Positions 8,972 to 20,353 of a DNA stretch of 64,000 nucleotides are shown here, piece after piece. Both the position numbers and the translations under genes were made by a program. Under the pieces are notes generated by a model. It was not told where the DNA came from. It saw only the letters and a list, made by a program, of their open reading frames with translations, and ran no database searches. The stretch comes from Shewanella sp. c952 (lineage in GTDB: Bacteria > Pseudomonadota > Gammaproteobacteria > Enterobacterales > Shewanellaceae). Within the stretch, counting starts at the first letter, position 1. Each line of letters begins with the position of its first letter. The DNA is taken from NCBI RefSeq assembly GCF_019654975.1, contig NZ_BPEW01000015.1:1-64000 (forward strand), given 5' to 3'.

Positions 8972-9000
8972 GTCACGCTCATCCCCTGTATGAGCGTGAC
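8972..9000 (+). terminator. Hairpin after pstB
   Basis: GTCACGCTCAT and ATGAGCGTGAC form a perfect 11-bp stem with a 7-base loop, 17 bases after the pstB stop. No U-tract follows, so it may be an mRNA-stabilising or Rho-dependent end rather than a strict intrinsic terminator. Confidence 0.6.
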
Positions 9001-9172
9001 AGTTCTGTACTAGATAAAATGCTCCCCCATTAAAAGATCGACTTAACGCTATAAAGCGTTAATACTTGCCAAATTGAATCAATAGCGTAAATTCAGCAGC
9101 CTGCTTGCTGACTCCGTCAACTCGCACCTCAATCCAGTAGTAGCCGATTAATACTGTGTCTATAGGACGTAT

Positions 9173-9361
9173 ATGCAGGTCGAATTTTACAATACAAAAT
9201 CCCATGTTTCGGAAACAAAACATATCTCGCAAGCATTACTTATTTTGCTGTCTAAGGGCTTGGCCCTAGAGGATCTGCCAAAAGCCAAGGCGCTAATACT
9301 CGCGGGTGATAAATTCCAATTTAGAAATACTTACAGTATTAGCCTACTCACAAAGAAATAG
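9173..9361 (+). CDS. Hypothetical 62-residue protein
   Basis: No recognised family. The product is soluble, has a short hydrophobic helix (QALLILLSKGLAL), and ends in basic residues. A modest AGGA lies about 8 bases before the ATG. It is flanked by non-coding DNA on both sides. It could be a real small gene, but coding support is limited. Confidence 0.45.
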   Translation: MQVEFYNTKSHVSETKHISQALLILLSKGLALEDLPKAKALILAGDKFQFRNTYSISLLTKK

Positions 9362-9492
9362 TATAAAAGCATTATTAATTCGTCATAACTCCCCCTCAAA
9401 TGAGCTAACTTTTGCAGGCTAACTTGTTTAAATTATGTTAATCGGTTAGCTTCGAACTATGGGTTAAATCATATACAGGGGTTACAACTTAT

Positions 9493-9768
9493 ATGGAAAG
9501 AATCAGAGAAGCTCAAGAACACTTAAAAAGTGAATTCGAAATTTATAATAATGCCTCAGCTAAAAAGCTCCCTCCTCTCGATATTGATTGCCCAGAAAAG
9601 CTCGAAACCATGCTTGAATTTGTCACTCGGCGAGAATCTTTAAAACAAGCTAAAAAACTCAGCTCGCCACCAGCAGGCAAACTTAAAGCCGCAATAGCAG
9701 ACACACTATTGTTGCTAGATAACTTCGATATAAAAATTTCGAAAGAGAAAGGTGCTGCAGAAAAGTAG
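9493..9768 (+). CDS. Hypothetical 91-residue protein
   Basis: I do not recognise this protein. It is charged and helix-rich, without signal peptide or membrane span, and opens with MERIREAQEHLKSEFEIY. AGGGG lies about 12 bases before the ATG. A strong bidirectional terminator follows and is shared with convergent glmS, which supports this being a transcribed gene. Confidence 0.6.
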   Translation: MERIREAQEHLKSEFEIYNNASAKKLPPLDIDCPEKLETMLEFVTRRESLKQAKKLSSPPAGKLKAAIADTLLLLDNFDIKISKEKGAAEK

Positions 9769-9781
9769 CTTTTATCAGTAT

Positions 9782-9811
9782 AAAAAAGCCTCCCAATTTG
9801 GAGGCTTTTTT
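9782..9811. terminator. Bidirectional terminator between 9493-9768 gene and glmS
   Basis: GCCTCC (9788-9793) and GGAGGC (9800-9805) are flanked by six A residues on one side and six T residues on the other. It serves two convergent genes. Confidence 0.9.
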
Positions 9812-9832
9812 ATTGTCAGCAATAAGCGCTGT

Positions 9833-11662
9833 TTATTCTACGGTTACTGACTTAGCCAAGTTACGTGGCTGGTCAACGTCAGTACCTTTAATTAATGCCA
9901 CATGATATGACAATAACTGTAGGGGAATAGTGTAGATAAGCGGTGCCATAAATTCATCACAATGAGGAACAGGGATCACCTTCATGGTGTCGTCTGACTC
10001 AAACTCTGCATCTTTATCAGCAAAGACATACATCAAACCGCCACGAGCACGCACCTCTTCAACATTAGATTTAAGCTTTTCAAGCAACTCATTGTTTGGT
10101 GCAACGACAATAACAGGCATATCGGCATCAATAAGCGCTAATGGACCATGTTTAAGCTCACCTGATGCATAAGCTTCGGCGTGAATGTAAGAGATCTCTT
10201 TCAGCTTCAACGCACCTTCCATAGCAATCGGGTATTGATCGCCGCGACCTAAGAATAATGCATGATGCTTATCGGCAAAGTCTTCTGCCAGTTCAGCAAT
10301 TGCATCATCTAAGCTCAGTGCTTGTTCAACTTTTGCAGGCATAGATTGCAAGCTTTGAGTTATCTCAGCTTCCATCTCTGCTGACATACCATTGTGACGA
10401 CCAATTGCAGTCGTTAGCATCAGTAAACCAGCTAGCTGTACTGTGAATGCTTTGGTTGATGCAACCCCAATCTCTGCGCCCGCTTTCATCATATAAGCCA
10501 TGTCCGACTCACGAACCAGCGATGAACCCGGTGCATTACAGATAGTCAGCGTCGCTTTATATCCCATCTCTTTGGCTAAACGCATAGCCGCTAACGTATC
10601 AGCCGTTTCGCCTGATTGTGAGATAGTTACCAACAAGCTATTAGGGAATAGATGTGATTTGCGGTAACGGAACTCAGATGCTATTTCAACGTTACAAGAA
10701 ACACCCGCCCAATCTTCTAACCAGTAACGTGCAGCCATGCCAGCGTGGTAACTAGTACCACAAGCAATGATCTGTACATGCTTAATGTCTTTTAAAAACT
10801 CAGCGGCATTTTCACCAAAGGCAGAATCTAAAACTTTACCTGCCGCAATACGGCCTTCAAGCGTATGAGCGATTGCCGTTGGCTGCTCATAGATCTCTTT
10901 TAGCATGTAGTGACGGTATTCACCTTTGTCACCGGCATCATGAGTAACTTCTGACTCTTTCACTTCACGCTCAACCGCATTACCGTCAACATCAAAGATA
11001 TTAACTTCACGACGAGTAACCTCTGCCACATCACCTTCCTCGAGGAAAGCAAAAGAGCGAGTCACTGGTAGCAATGCTAGTTGATCAGAAGCAACAAAGT
11101 TCTCACCTAAGCCATAACCAATAACCAGTGGACTACCTGAGCGTGCAACAATCATGCGCTCACTATCAGTGCGGTCGATAACTACAGTGCCATAGGCACC
11201 TTCGAGCTGCTTAACCGTAGCTTGTACCGCAGTCAGTAAGTTGTCATGGCTTTTAAGTTCGTGATGGACTAAATGGCAGATAACTTCTGTGTCAGTGTCA
11301 GATGCGAAGCTATAACCTAGGGCTTTTAGCATTTCACGCAGCTTATTGTGGTTTTCAATAATGCCATTGTGCACCACGGCTATATTGCCTTCTGACTCAT
11401 GTGGATGCGCATTACGCTCACTTGGTTCACCGTGTGTGGCCCAGCGAGTATGTGCGATACCAGTACCACCCGTTAGTGGTTGTTCATCAAGTGCAGATGA
11501 CAACTCTTGCACTTTACCTACACGTCGAGTGCGGCTTAGCTCACCATTGTTAAGTACTGCTACACCTGCTGAGTCATAACCGCGATACTCAAGTCGTCTT
11601 AATCCTTCAACTAGAATTTCTGCAACATCCCTTTGCGCTACTGCGCCAACTATTCCACACAT
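9833..11662 (-). CDS. glmS: Glutamine--fructose-6-phosphate aminotransferase (isomerising)
   Basis: GlmS makes glucosamine-6-phosphate from fructose-6-phosphate and glutamine, the first step to UDP-GlcNAc for peptidoglycan and LPS. Its 609 residues match E. coli GlmS. Cys2 in MCGIVGAV is the glutaminase nucleophile. TRWATHG and the N-terminal Ntn domain are intact, two SIS sugar-isomerase domains follow ([25 protein letters not shown]), and the end is AKSVTVE. It lies 84 bases after a DeoR-type regulator and is probably co-transcribed with it. Confidence 0.97.
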   Translation of the reverse strand: MCGIVGAVAQRDVAEILVEGLRRLEYRGYDSAGVAVLNNGELSRTRRVGKVQELSSALDEQPLTGGTGIAHTRWATHGEPSERNAHPHESEGNIAVVHNGIIENHNKLREMLKALGYSFASDTDTEVICHLVHHELKSHDNLLTAVQATVKQLEGAYGTVVIDRTDSERMIVARSGSPLVIGYGLGENFVASDQLALLPVTRSFAFLEEGDVAEVTRREVNIFDVDGNAVEREVKESEVTHDAGDKGEYRHYMLKEIYEQPTAIAHTLEGRIAAGKVLDSAFGENAAEFLKDIKHVQIIACGTSYHAGMAARYWLEDWAGVSCNVEIASEFRYRKSHLFPNSLLVTISQSGETADTLAAMRLAKEMGYKATLTICNAPGSSLVRESDMAYMMKAGAEIGVASTKAFTVQLAGLLMLTTAIGRHNGMSAEMEAEITQSLQSMPAKVEQALSLDDAIAELAEDFADKHHALFLGRGDQYPIAMEGALKLKEISYIHAEAYASGELKHGPLALIDADMPVIVVAPNNELLEKLKSNVEEVRARGGLMYVFADKDAEFESDDTMKVIPVPHCDEFMAPLIYTIPLQLLSYHVALIKGTDVDQPRNLAKSVTVE

Positions 11663-11746
11663 ACTATTTTCCTAGACTCTGTCAGAGTTAATTTGAAACT
11701 AAAATTAAAAGCTAAATTTAAAATTGGGCTGCCTCACTTAGAGGTG

Positions 11747-12517
11747 CTAGCCAGCATAAGGTGCAAGAATGACTCGCACCCCATGTTTTGCAATACTGTC
11801 GACCGCTTCACTTGGTAACCTGTCATCAGATACCAGCACACTAATATTGCCCCAAGGCAACTCCAAATTAGGAATGCGTCTACCGAGCTTTTCTGACTCC
11901 AACATGACGATCACTTCTCGCGATACTTCCGCCATCACCTTACTCAGGCCTGTTAATTCATTAAAGGTGGTAGTACCGCGCTCAAGGTCGATACCATCAG
12001 CACCGATAAACAACTGATCAAAGTTATAAGAGCGCAGTACCTGCTCAGCAATTTGTCCCTGAAATGATTCCGAATGCGGATCCCAAGTACCGCCTGTCAT
12101 CAGCAGTGTTGGTTCGTTCTCAAGCTCATGGATAGAGTTTGCAAGCGCAAGTGAATTAGTCATCACCAGTAAGCCGCGCTTACTATTTAGCTCACCAATA
12201 AGGCCTGATGTAGTACTGCCACTATCGATAATAATACGGTTGTGGTCATTAATTAGAACCGCTGCTGCTTTTGCTATTGAAAGCTTATTTGGCGCAACCT
12301 TGGCACTAAACTGCTGAGTAACTTCATCAGGCACAGCGACGGCGCCGCCGTATCGACGTAAAAGCAGGCCGGTCTTTTCCAAAGTGGCGAGATCTTTGCG
12401 AATGGTCACTTCAGAAGTTTCGAAACGTAAGGATAACTGCTCAACACTCACTTCACCTTGCTCATTGAGCAGGCTAATAATGCTATGACGACGCTGTTGA
12501 GTGTTTCGTTTATTCAT
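11747..12517 (-). CDS. DeoR-family transcriptional regulator upstream of glmS
   Basis: A 256-residue regulator with an N-terminal DeoR-type winged HTH (QLSLRFETSEVTIRKDLATLEK) and a C-terminal phosphosugar-sensing DeoR domain containing DSGSTTSGLIGEL and GADGIDLERGTTTFN. I placed the start at 12517, where AGCGAAAGG precedes the ATG, rather than 12 codons earlier. DeoR proteins usually respond to a phosphorylated sugar; its position before glmS suggests amino-sugar control, which is inference. Confidence 0.85.
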   Translation of the reverse strand: MNKRNTQQRRHSIISLLNEQGEVSVEQLSLRFETSEVTIRKDLATLEKTGLLLRRYGGAVAVPDEVTQQFSAKVAPNKLSIAKAAAVLINDHNRIIIDSGSTTSGLIGELNSKRGLLVMTNSLALANSIHELENEPTLLMTGGTWDPHSESFQGQIAEQVLRSYNFDQLFIGADGIDLERGTTTFNELTGLSKVMAEVSREVIVMLESEKLGRRIPNLELPWGNISVLVSDDRLPSEAVDSIAKHGVRVILAPYAG

Positions 12518-12621
12518 AAAACCTTTCGCTAAGTTTCGTTTCGAAAGGGGCATTATAGGTAAATGAAACTTAATTGCTAGTTTTTGCTTAATTTATGACT
12601 CTAAATGTGCAAATTACAGAT

Positions 12622-12650
12622 AAAAAAAAGCCTCAACGAGATGTTGAGGC
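12622..12650 (-). terminator. Terminator of the TonB-dependent receptor gene
   Basis: On the minus strand, GCCTCAAC and GTTGAGGC arms with a 5-base loop are followed by eight T residues. It stands between the receptor stop and the DeoR-type gene, separating the two transcripts. Confidence 0.9.
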
Positions 12651-12675
12651 GATTTAAAGGCTTTTAGCAATCAGT

Positions 12676-14823
12676 TTAGAATTTAGCTTCCAGTGACAAA
12701 CTAACGTGACGACCTTCGCCAACGGTTACATCTTTATAAGAGCCACCCGCTAGATAATCAACATCAAATAGGTTCTTAACGTTCATGCGAACACTGACAT
12801 CACTGCCCATGATATCCATGGTGTAAGCGGCGCCCATATCAAAACGAACATAGCTATCTTTAGTAATAGTGTTATCGGTACTAGCGAAACGTTCACCCAC
12901 ATAAATAGCACCAAAGTTTAGCGCTAAATCTTCAGTCATTTCGTAACGCGTCCAGATGTTAGCAGACCACTCTGGTGCATCTACTGGAGTCATACCATTT
13001 AAGCCATCACTCTCAGGTCGAATATATTCAGCGTCAAGATACATCATTGAACTAGTCATGAACCACTGATCACTGATCTGCCCCTGAGCGCCCATCTCAA
13101 AACCTTTATGGCGCTGCTCACCACTTTGAGTGGTAATCTGCGTGTCATCACCAACTGGTGTTGCAAGATCTTCAGTAACTGTAACGTTTGATACGGTAAT
13201 ATCAAATACAGCACCGGTTAGTAGTAAACTGCCATCAAATAGCTCCCACTTGGTGCCAATCTCATACTGTTCACCATATTCAGGATCAAGGTTCATCTTG
13301 TCATTGACGTCATTCGGGTCATTAACAATACCTTGTGGTGTAAAGCTCTTTGAGTAGTTAACGTAAATACTACCGTTAGCGGCTGGTGAGTATATGACAC
13401 CAAATTTAGGTGATACAGCGTAACTGTTATTACCTTCGCCATCTTTTTTCTGCTCGTCATAACGCACGCCAGCAAGTACTTGCCACTCATCGGTGATCGT
13501 TACTAAATCTTGCACATAGAAACCATAGTGCTTGTATTCACTTTCGTACTTAGTGCTATCGTTGTTGTAGTCAAGATCAGGTCTATCGATAGGCGTACCC
13601 GGTGTAACCGGAATAAAGTTATCACCACCTTCAGACACATAGCTATCTTTCAATTGGCCATAGTAGTAGTCAAGCATATTGGCACCAACAAGTAGTTGAT
13701 GTTCAACGTCGCCAGTATAGAAGTTACCCGTGAAATCAACATAACCTGTTTTATGCTGCCAATCATCGTAACGGTCAAAGGGCTTAATAGTATAGCCGTC
13801 TGTCATTGCTGTTTCTGAGTATTGCGGAGATGAGTCTAAACGCTGGCGATTAAACTGTTGGTCGTTATAGCCCGCTTTAACCTGCCATGAATCAGAGATA
13901 TGGTAAGTTAAATCAGCACCCATGTTGGTGATGGTGTTGTCAGTAAATGCCCAAGGTTGGTCCCAAATGATGTCACTTCCACCAATCAAGTCACCACTGC
14001 TGTCTAACCAACCACCAGTGTCAATACCAGTCTTGTCTTGGGTATGGTCATACTTCACCGATAGTAATAGGTCATCGGTAATATCAAACTCAAGGTTTAA
14101 GTAACCTAACCAACGGTCACGTTCTTGGTTTGAGCCATCTTGGTACTCACGCCAGTATTGAGTGTCTTGCTTAACTAACACTGTGCGGTAACGGATAGTT
14201 TCTGACTCGTTTAAGCTGCCACCGGCATCAAGTTGAAAACGGGTAGAGCCGTGCTCGTCGGTATCAAAACCAAAATCAAACATAGTTTCAGATGTTGGCT
14301 TTTTGCTCACCATGTTAATCAAACCACCAGGGCCTGATTGACCATAAAGCATGCTTGAAGGACCTTTTAGCACCTCAACTTGCTGTAAAGTCTCAATTGG
14401 CTGTACATAGTGAGACCACTGCTGTTGACCGTTTATCAAGAAGCCAGAACCTGAAGAAAGCTCAAAACCGCGAATGTTGAATACTTGACGATTCCACTTT
14501 TCACTGCCGCCGGTCACACTGGAGTCGTTAACCAATACTTCACCTAGATTTGTTGCTAGCTGTTCGTCAGTAACAAAGTCAGGAATTACGGTGACTGATT
14601 GTGGGGTATCTAAGATATCAATGTCACCACGCATAGCGCCTGACGATGAACCAACGTTATAGTCATTAAAGCTACGTCCAGTAACGGTAATACGTTCGAT
14701 ATTACTATCAACAGCAGCATTAGAATCGGCTGTCACTTCTTCAGCAAAAGAGGTTGATGAAGCTAAAGCTGCAACAACGGCAAGACCGATACGAGAAAAT
14801 TTAAAAGACGCCTGAAAAGACAT
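12676..14823 (-). CDS. TonB-dependent siderophore receptor
   Basis: An outer-membrane receptor of 715 residues. A signal peptide ends near SSTSFAEE. The plug domain (about 50-160) contains DILDTPQSVTVIPDF and VEVLKGPSSMLYGQSGPGGLINMVSKKP, the hallmark of ferric-siderophore receptors. A long beta-barrel follows and ends in LSLEAKF with terminal Phe, as outer-membrane proteins do. A TTG four codons upstream is a possible alternative start. A Fur box lies about 50 bases upstream. It interrupts the glmU-glmS neighbourhood, suggesting later insertion; the ligand cannot be told. Confidence 0.9.
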   Translation of the reverse strand: MSFQASFKFSRIGLAVVAALASSTSFAEEVTADSNAAVDSNIERITVTGRSFNDYNVGSSSGAMRGDIDILDTPQSVTVIPDFVTDEQLATNLGEVLVNDSSVTGGSEKWNRQVFNIRGFELSSGSGFLINGQQQWSHYVQPIETLQQVEVLKGPSSMLYGQSGPGGLINMVSKKPTSETMFDFGFDTDEHGSTRFQLDAGGSLNESETIRYRTVLVKQDTQYWREYQDGSNQERDRWLGYLNLEFDITDDLLLSVKYDHTQDKTGIDTGGWLDSSGDLIGGSDIIWDQPWAFTDNTITNMGADLTYHISDSWQVKAGYNDQQFNRQRLDSSPQYSETAMTDGYTIKPFDRYDDWQHKTGYVDFTGNFYTGDVEHQLLVGANMLDYYYGQLKDSYVSEGGDNFIPVTPGTPIDRPDLDYNNDSTKYESEYKHYGFYVQDLVTITDEWQVLAGVRYDEQKKDGEGNNSYAVSPKFGVIYSPAANGSIYVNYSKSFTPQGIVNDPNDVNDKMNLDPEYGEQYEIGTKWELFDGSLLLTGAVFDITVSNVTVTEDLATPVGDDTQITTQSGEQRHKGFEMGAQGQISDQWFMTSSMMYLDAEYIRPESDGLNGMTPVDAPEWSANIWTRYEMTEDLALNFGAIYVGERFASTDNTITKDSYVRFDMGAAYTMDIMGSDVSVRMNVKNLFDVDYLAGGSYKDVTVGEGRHVSLSLEAKF

Positions 14824-14869
14824 AACTAACCCCAAAGATGAAACTAATATGTAATATTTGGGTGCAATA

Positions 14870-14892
14870 TAAATGAGAATTGTTTTTATTTA
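14870..14892 (-). promoter_or_regulatory. Fur box of the TonB-dependent receptor
   Basis: AAATGAGAATTGTTTTTATTT is a close match to the Fur operator, with inverted AATGAGAAT/ATTNTTTTTATT halves. It sits 47-69 bases before the receptor start, in the promoter region, which predicts iron repression. Confidence 0.75.
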
Positions 14893-15075
14893 AGCTTCTT
14901 TACATGCCTTTACATTGGGAGGTGATCCTGATCTGTTCTAGATCTGAATATTAACCACACTTAACAGTGCCAACACAAATGATCGCTTGTGTATCATTAA
15001 TTTGCGTTGCTAAAAAGAAAATAATTTCATCTTCTAATCTCTAACAACCAGATTAAAAAGTAAGCACTCACCAAC

Positions 15076-15102
15076 AAAAAAGCGACCCGCTAAGGTCGCT
15101 TT
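15076..15102 (-). terminator. Terminator of glmU
   Basis: On the minus strand, GCGACC and GGTCGC arms around a 6-base loop are followed by six T residues, 20 bases after the glmU stop. Confidence 0.9.
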
Positions 15103-15120
15103 AGTAATGCTAAATAAAGA

Positions 15121-16488
15121 CTATTTTTTAGGGAGCTTTGCCGGACGAGCCCAACCTGAAATATGACGCTGCTTAACCCGCGTAATCACTAATTCATCAG
15201 CAGCAACATCTTTAGTGACAGTAGAACCGGCTCCCAAGGTCGCCCCTTTACCGATGGTAATTGGTGCAACAAGCTGAGTATCACTGCCGACAAATACATT
15301 GTCTTCAATAATGGTCTGGAACTTATTAGCACCATCGTAGTTGCAAGTAATGGTGCCTGCACCAATATTTACACCACTACCGATAGTAGCATCACCAATG
15401 TAAGCTAAATGGCCTGCTTTAGAGCCTTTACCTAGAACCGCTTTTTTCATCTCTACAAAGTTGCCTATATGCGCATCTTCTTTAAGCTCTGCACCTGGAC
15501 GCAGGCGAGCAAATGGGCCGGCACTTGCCTTAACACCAACTTTGGCGTTTTCAACAATCGAGTAAGGTTTGATTTCAGCGTTGTCGGCAATGTCACAATT
15601 AATAAGAATGGCGCCAGCACCAATGGTCACGTTGTTACCAATATTGACCGTACCTTCAATCACCACATTGACATCAATCATCACATCCATACCAACGCTA
15701 ACATCGCCGCGGATATCGATACGAGCAGGATCACGCAGGTTTGCACCTTCAAGCATTAGTTTTTCAGCTGCACGAGCTTGGTAAGCACGCTCAAGTTGAG
15801 CGAGCTGTACTCGGTTATTAGCACCTTCAACTTCAACGGCTGATTCAGGCTGTGCAGTGGTAATTGCAACACCATCTTTATGAGCCATAGCCACGATATC
15901 AGTCAGGTAATATTCACCCTGAGCATTATCTGATGAAAGCTGACCCAGCCAAGCTTTAAGCTGTTTACCGGGAGCAGCCATAATACCAGTGTTGATTTCA
16001 CTAATAGCTAACTGTTCAGCATTGGCATCTTTTTGCTCTACGATGCCAACCACCTTGTTATCTTCACGTACGATACGTCCATAACCCATAGGGTTAGGTA
16101 AGTTAACCGTTAAGATAGCCAATCCATTATCTTCACGAGCAGCAAGCAGTGATTTAAGGGTCGATGCTTGAATAAGTGGCACATCACCATAAAGAATTAA
16201 CACGGTATCATCGTCACTAATATTGTCGTTAGCTTGTGCCACCGCATGTCCGGTACCTAGCTGCTCAGCTTGTAATATCCAGTTAAGTTGCTGCTCACCA
16301 AGCTTAGCTTGAAGCTTGTCTGCACCGTAGCCGTAAACAAGCTGAATCGCATCGCTACCCACTTGATGTGCAGTATCAATCACGTGTTGAACCATGCTTT
16401 TATGGGCAATAGGATGGAGAACTTTGGGAAGATCAGAGCGCATGCGGGTTCCCTTGCCTGCTGCTAAAATCACGACATTCAGTGCCAT
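15121..16488 (-). CDS. glmU: Bifunctional UDP-GlcNAc pyrophosphorylase / GlcN-1-P acetyltransferase
   Basis: GlmU acetylates glucosamine-1-phosphate and then adds uridylate to give UDP-GlcNAc. The N-terminal nucleotidyltransferase domain begins [18 protein letters not shown], and YGDVPLI binds the metal. The C-terminal half is a left-handed beta-helix of hexapeptide repeats ([33 protein letters not shown]). At 455 residues it matches E. coli GlmU. It has its own terminator, so it is transcribed apart from glmS here. Confidence 0.97.
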   Translation of the reverse strand: MALNVVILAAGKGTRMRSDLPKVLHPIAHKSMVQHVIDTAHQVGSDAIQLVYGYGADKLQAKLGEQQLNWILQAEQLGTGHAVAQANDNISDDDTVLILYGDVPLIQASTLKSLLAAREDNGLAILTVNLPNPMGYGRIVREDNKVVGIVEQKDANAEQLAISEINTGIMAAPGKQLKAWLGQLSSDNAQGEYYLTDIVAMAHKDGVAITTAQPESAVEVEGANNRVQLAQLERAYQARAAEKLMLEGANLRDPARIDIRGDVSVGMDVMIDVNVVIEGTVNIGNNVTIGAGAILINCDIADNAEIKPYSIVENAKVGVKASAGPFARLRPGAELKEDAHIGNFVEMKKAVLGKGSKAGHLAYIGDATIGSGVNIGAGTITCNYDGANKFQTIIEDNVFVGSDTQLVAPITIGKGATLGAGSTVTKDVAADELVITRVKQRHISGWARPAKLPKK

Positions 16489-16586
16489 TTGTTAATCCTT
16501 GAGCTGATGCTTGCTTATAAAATTTTTGAGCGCTGATTTTAAGCTAAATCAGCCATAAAAGCGACTCTAGCTAAATCAAGTCATGA

Positions 16587-16943
16587 TTAAAAAGTAACAG
16601 CCTTATCAGCGATAAGAAGCCACTGAGCAAGATCATCCATAGTCGCCACTTCGCAACCTTCGATAACCTTTAACTCAGTGAGTCCACGAGAGTGCATACA
16701 AGAACCACAGAACTTAACTTGGCTACCTTGAGCGATAATAATCTCCAGCATCTGCTGGATGTTGTAACCTTCAGCAGGGTTTTGTTTTGGTATTACAGCG
16801 GTAATTGCATCGGACAGTAAAAACAAACTGACCTTGGCTGGTGGATTATCTTGCTCGTTGAGCTGAATAGCTAAGCGTAGAGCATTAAAGAGTCTTTCTG
16901 AACCATAAGGAGCGTCGTTAACGATAATAAGTATGTGCTGCAT
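16587..16943 (-). CDS. DsrE-family protein (YchN-like)
   Basis: A soluble 118-residue protein of the DsrE/DsrF-like fold. Typical segments are ILIIVNDAPYGSERLFNALRLAIQL at the start and VKFCGSCMHSRGL in the middle; the CGSC and nearby His are the conserved cysteine site of YchN-type members. Proteins of this fold take part in sulfur relay or persulfide handling, but this subgroup has no firm role. It is upstream of glmU on the same strand with about 100 bases between. Confidence 0.75.
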   Translation of the reverse strand: MQHILIIVNDAPYGSERLFNALRLAIQLNEQDNPPAKVSLFLLSDAITAVIPKQNPAEGYNIQQMLEIIIAQGSQVKFCGSCMHSRGLTELKVIEGCEVATMDDLAQWLLIADKAVTF

Positions 16944-17041
16944 AAACAGGTCTCAGCCATTAGGTTAATCGCCAGAGGGTAGCACTCAAACTGAATAGAG
17001 GATTTTACTTGGATCACGTTCAAAGATAAATATAGGTACTA

Positions 17042-17304
17042 GGGGCTGTTGATCTTTCACGGTTGTTTTTGCCGCAGTTTATTGGCTATTTTGACAAGGC
17101 GGAGGCTATGCCGTTTAGTCATTCTCCACAAATAGTCTACAACACAGTAAAAATAGCCAAGAAACGCTGCCCTTTGGGTTCGTTTCAATTATTTTATTAC
17201 TGCGTTACGAGCTTTTCGCTTAGCCAGCTAAGCATCATCGCTCAAGCCTTGTACTAAAATAATTGAATTCGAACAAAAACTAAGCTCGAAAGATCAACAG
17301 CCCC
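17042..17304. mobile_element. 263-bp MITE-like element with 17-bp terminal inverted repeats
   Basis: GGGGCTGTTGATCTTTC (17042-17058) is repeated exactly in inverse orientation at 17288-17304. Each end abuts TA, consistent with a TA target duplication as made by IS630/Tc1-like transposases. Inside is a second inverted pair (TTCAATTATTTTA at 17184-17196 and its complement at 17255-17267) with a central GCTTAGC/GCTAAGC palindrome (17218-17233). There is no transposase, so it would depend on one elsewhere. A 64-codon frame inside is an accident of the element. Confidence 0.8.
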
Positions 17305-17423
17305 TAATACTCACTCCATTAAAGAGTTACTCATTAATGCAATTGGTATAACAAAGGACAGACCGGCAGAGATGGATAAAGGCAGATTAAAACTAATACA
17401 GAAAAGCGTTCAACGCATAAGTT

Positions 17424-17450
17424 GTAGGTCGGCATTTATGCCGTCATTAA
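17424..17450. repeat. REP-like hairpin, copy 1
   Basis: TGTAGGTCGGCATTTATGCCGTCATTA has a short perfect stem (CGGCA/TGCCG) preceded by GTAGG. It matches the pattern GTAGGTYGG-n-TTTA-n-CCRTCA also seen at 56475-56503, so it is likely a member of a dispersed REP family. Confidence 0.5.
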
Positions 17451-17517
17451 TGATGGACTCAAACCCAGCTTTACACCTTTCGGTAAAACGTTCATTTAGT
17501 CCTGACTTTCTTAAAAC

Positions 17518-17545
17518 AAAAAAAGCGCCCTAGGGCGCTTTTTTT
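17518..17545 (-). terminator. Terminator of the atp operon
   Basis: AGCGCCC and GGGCGCT arms around TA are flanked by A and T runs, 15 bases after the atpC stop. Confidence 0.92.
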
Positions 17546-17559
17546 CATCAAACAATAAC

Positions 17560-17988
17560 CTATCTGGTAATGTTCTTCTTGATGGTCTCGACAACGCGAA
17601 GCTGAGCAACTGCTTGAGCTAGCTCAATCGCTGCTGCTGCATAGTTGAAGTCTGCGCCAGCATCCGCCATAGCGGTTTCTGCACGACGCTTCGCTTCTGC
17701 AGCGGCTTGCTCGTCAATATCATCGGCACGCATAACGACGTCAGCCAATACTGAAACAGAAGAAGGTTGTACTTCCAGGATTCCACCTGAAAGGTAAAAC
17801 ACTTCCTCTTTTCCATCTTGCTTGACGATGCGCGCCATGCCAGGCTTGATATGTGTAAGCAGAGGCGCGTGACCAGGCATAACACCTAGATCACCTTCTG
17901 AACCAGTTACTTGTAGGTGTGCTACAAGACCAGAATAGATGCTACTTTCTGCACTTACAATATCAAGCTGTACTGTCATGGCTGCCAT
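17560..17988 (-). CDS. atpC: ATP synthase epsilon subunit
   Basis: The F1 epsilon subunit, a rotor-stalk component and ATPase inhibitor. It has 142 residues, the N-terminal beta-sandwich ([30 protein letters not shown]) and a C-terminal helix pair. AAGGAG lies 8 bases before the ATG at 17988. It is the last gene of atpIBEFHAGDC. Confidence 0.96.
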   Translation of the reverse strand: MAAMTVQLDIVSAESSIYSGLVAHLQVTGSEGDLGVMPGHAPLLTHIKPGMARIVKQDGKEEVFYLSGGILEVQPSSVSVLADVVMRADDIDEQAAAEAKRRAETAMADAGADFNYAAAAIELAQAVAQLRVVETIKKNITR

Positions 17989-18032
17989 CCGTTCTCCTTA
18001 AACTAGTTTCTGTATTACTACAGAGTACTCAG

Positions 18033-19439
<1,407 letters not shown>

Positions 19440-19444
19440 CTAGC

Positions 19445-20305
19445 CTAAACGGCGGCGGCACCTGAAACAATTTCCGACAGTTCCTGCGTAATCGCAGCCT
19501 GACGGGCCTTGTTATAGACCAACTCCAAGTCACTGATAAGTTCACCAGCGTTGTCTGTCGCAGCTTTCATAGCAACCATACGGGCTGCTTGCTCAGATGC
19601 GATGTTTTCAACAACACCTTGGTAAACTTGAGACTCCACATAACGAACCAACAATGTATCCAAAAGTTCTTTTGGATCTGGCTCGTATAGGTAGTCCCAG
19701 TGATGAGAAATCTCATCGTCTTCTGACTTAGGCAAAGGTAGCAGCTGCTCGATCACTGGGGTTTGAGTCATAGTATTAACGAATTTGTTAAATACTACGT
19801 ACAAACGATCCAGCTTGCCTTCGTTGTATGCTTCTAGCATGACACGTACTGTTCCGATCAAGTCAGTTAACGACGGAGCGTCACCTAAACCTGAAGCGTG
19901 AGCAGAAACCTGTCCACCAAAGCTATTGAAGAATTGTACGCTGCGTGCGCCAATTGGGCAGAATTCAACTTCTGCACCGGCTTCACGCTGCTTCTTCACG
20001 TCTGCGACAACCTTTTTGAAAAGGTTGACGTTCAGACCACCACAAAGACCACGGTCGGTTGACACTACAATGTAACCAACACGCTTGGCTTCTCGCACTT
20101 CCAAATAAGGATGCTTATATTCGAGAGAACCTTGCGCCACGTGACCGATCACCTTACGCATATTTTCTGCATATGGACGACTTGCTGCCATGCGATCTTG
20201 TGCTTTACGCATTTTGCTCGCGGCAACCATCTCCATTGCAGACGTGATCTTCTGAGTGTTTTGAACACTCGCGATCTTGGTTTTAATCTCTTTAGCGTTG
20301 GCCAT
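19445..20305 (-). CDS. atpG: ATP synthase gamma subunit
   Basis: The central rotor shaft of F1. I set the start at 20305 ([14 protein letters not shown]) with GGAGAG just upstream; a longer frame to 20344 has no E. coli counterpart. The 286 residues include the conserved N-terminal helix with [15 protein letters not shown] and the C-terminal [11 protein letters not shown]. Confidence 0.96.
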   Translation of the reverse strand: MANAKEIKTKIASVQNTQKITSAMEMVAASKMRKAQDRMAASRPYAENMRKVIGHVAQGSLEYKHPYLEVREAKRVGYIVVSTDRGLCGGLNVNLFKKVVADVKKQREAGAEVEFCPIGARSVQFFNSFGGQVSAHASGLGDAPSLTDLIGTVRVMLEAYNEGKLDRLYVVFNKFVNTMTQTPVIEQLLPLPKSEDDEISHHWDYLYEPDPKELLDTLLVRYVESQVYQGVVENIASEQAARMVAMKAATDNAGELISDLELVYNKARQAAITQELSEIVSGAAAV

Positions 20306-20353
20306 CTTTACTCTCCAATTCTGGACCTGAGGTGCCAGAGGCACCTCTAATTT

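Noticed and set aside
17063-17257. 64-codon plus-strand open frame
   Set aside because: It lies wholly inside the MITE-like element and runs through its inverted repeats; no ribosome-binding site or recognisable protein.
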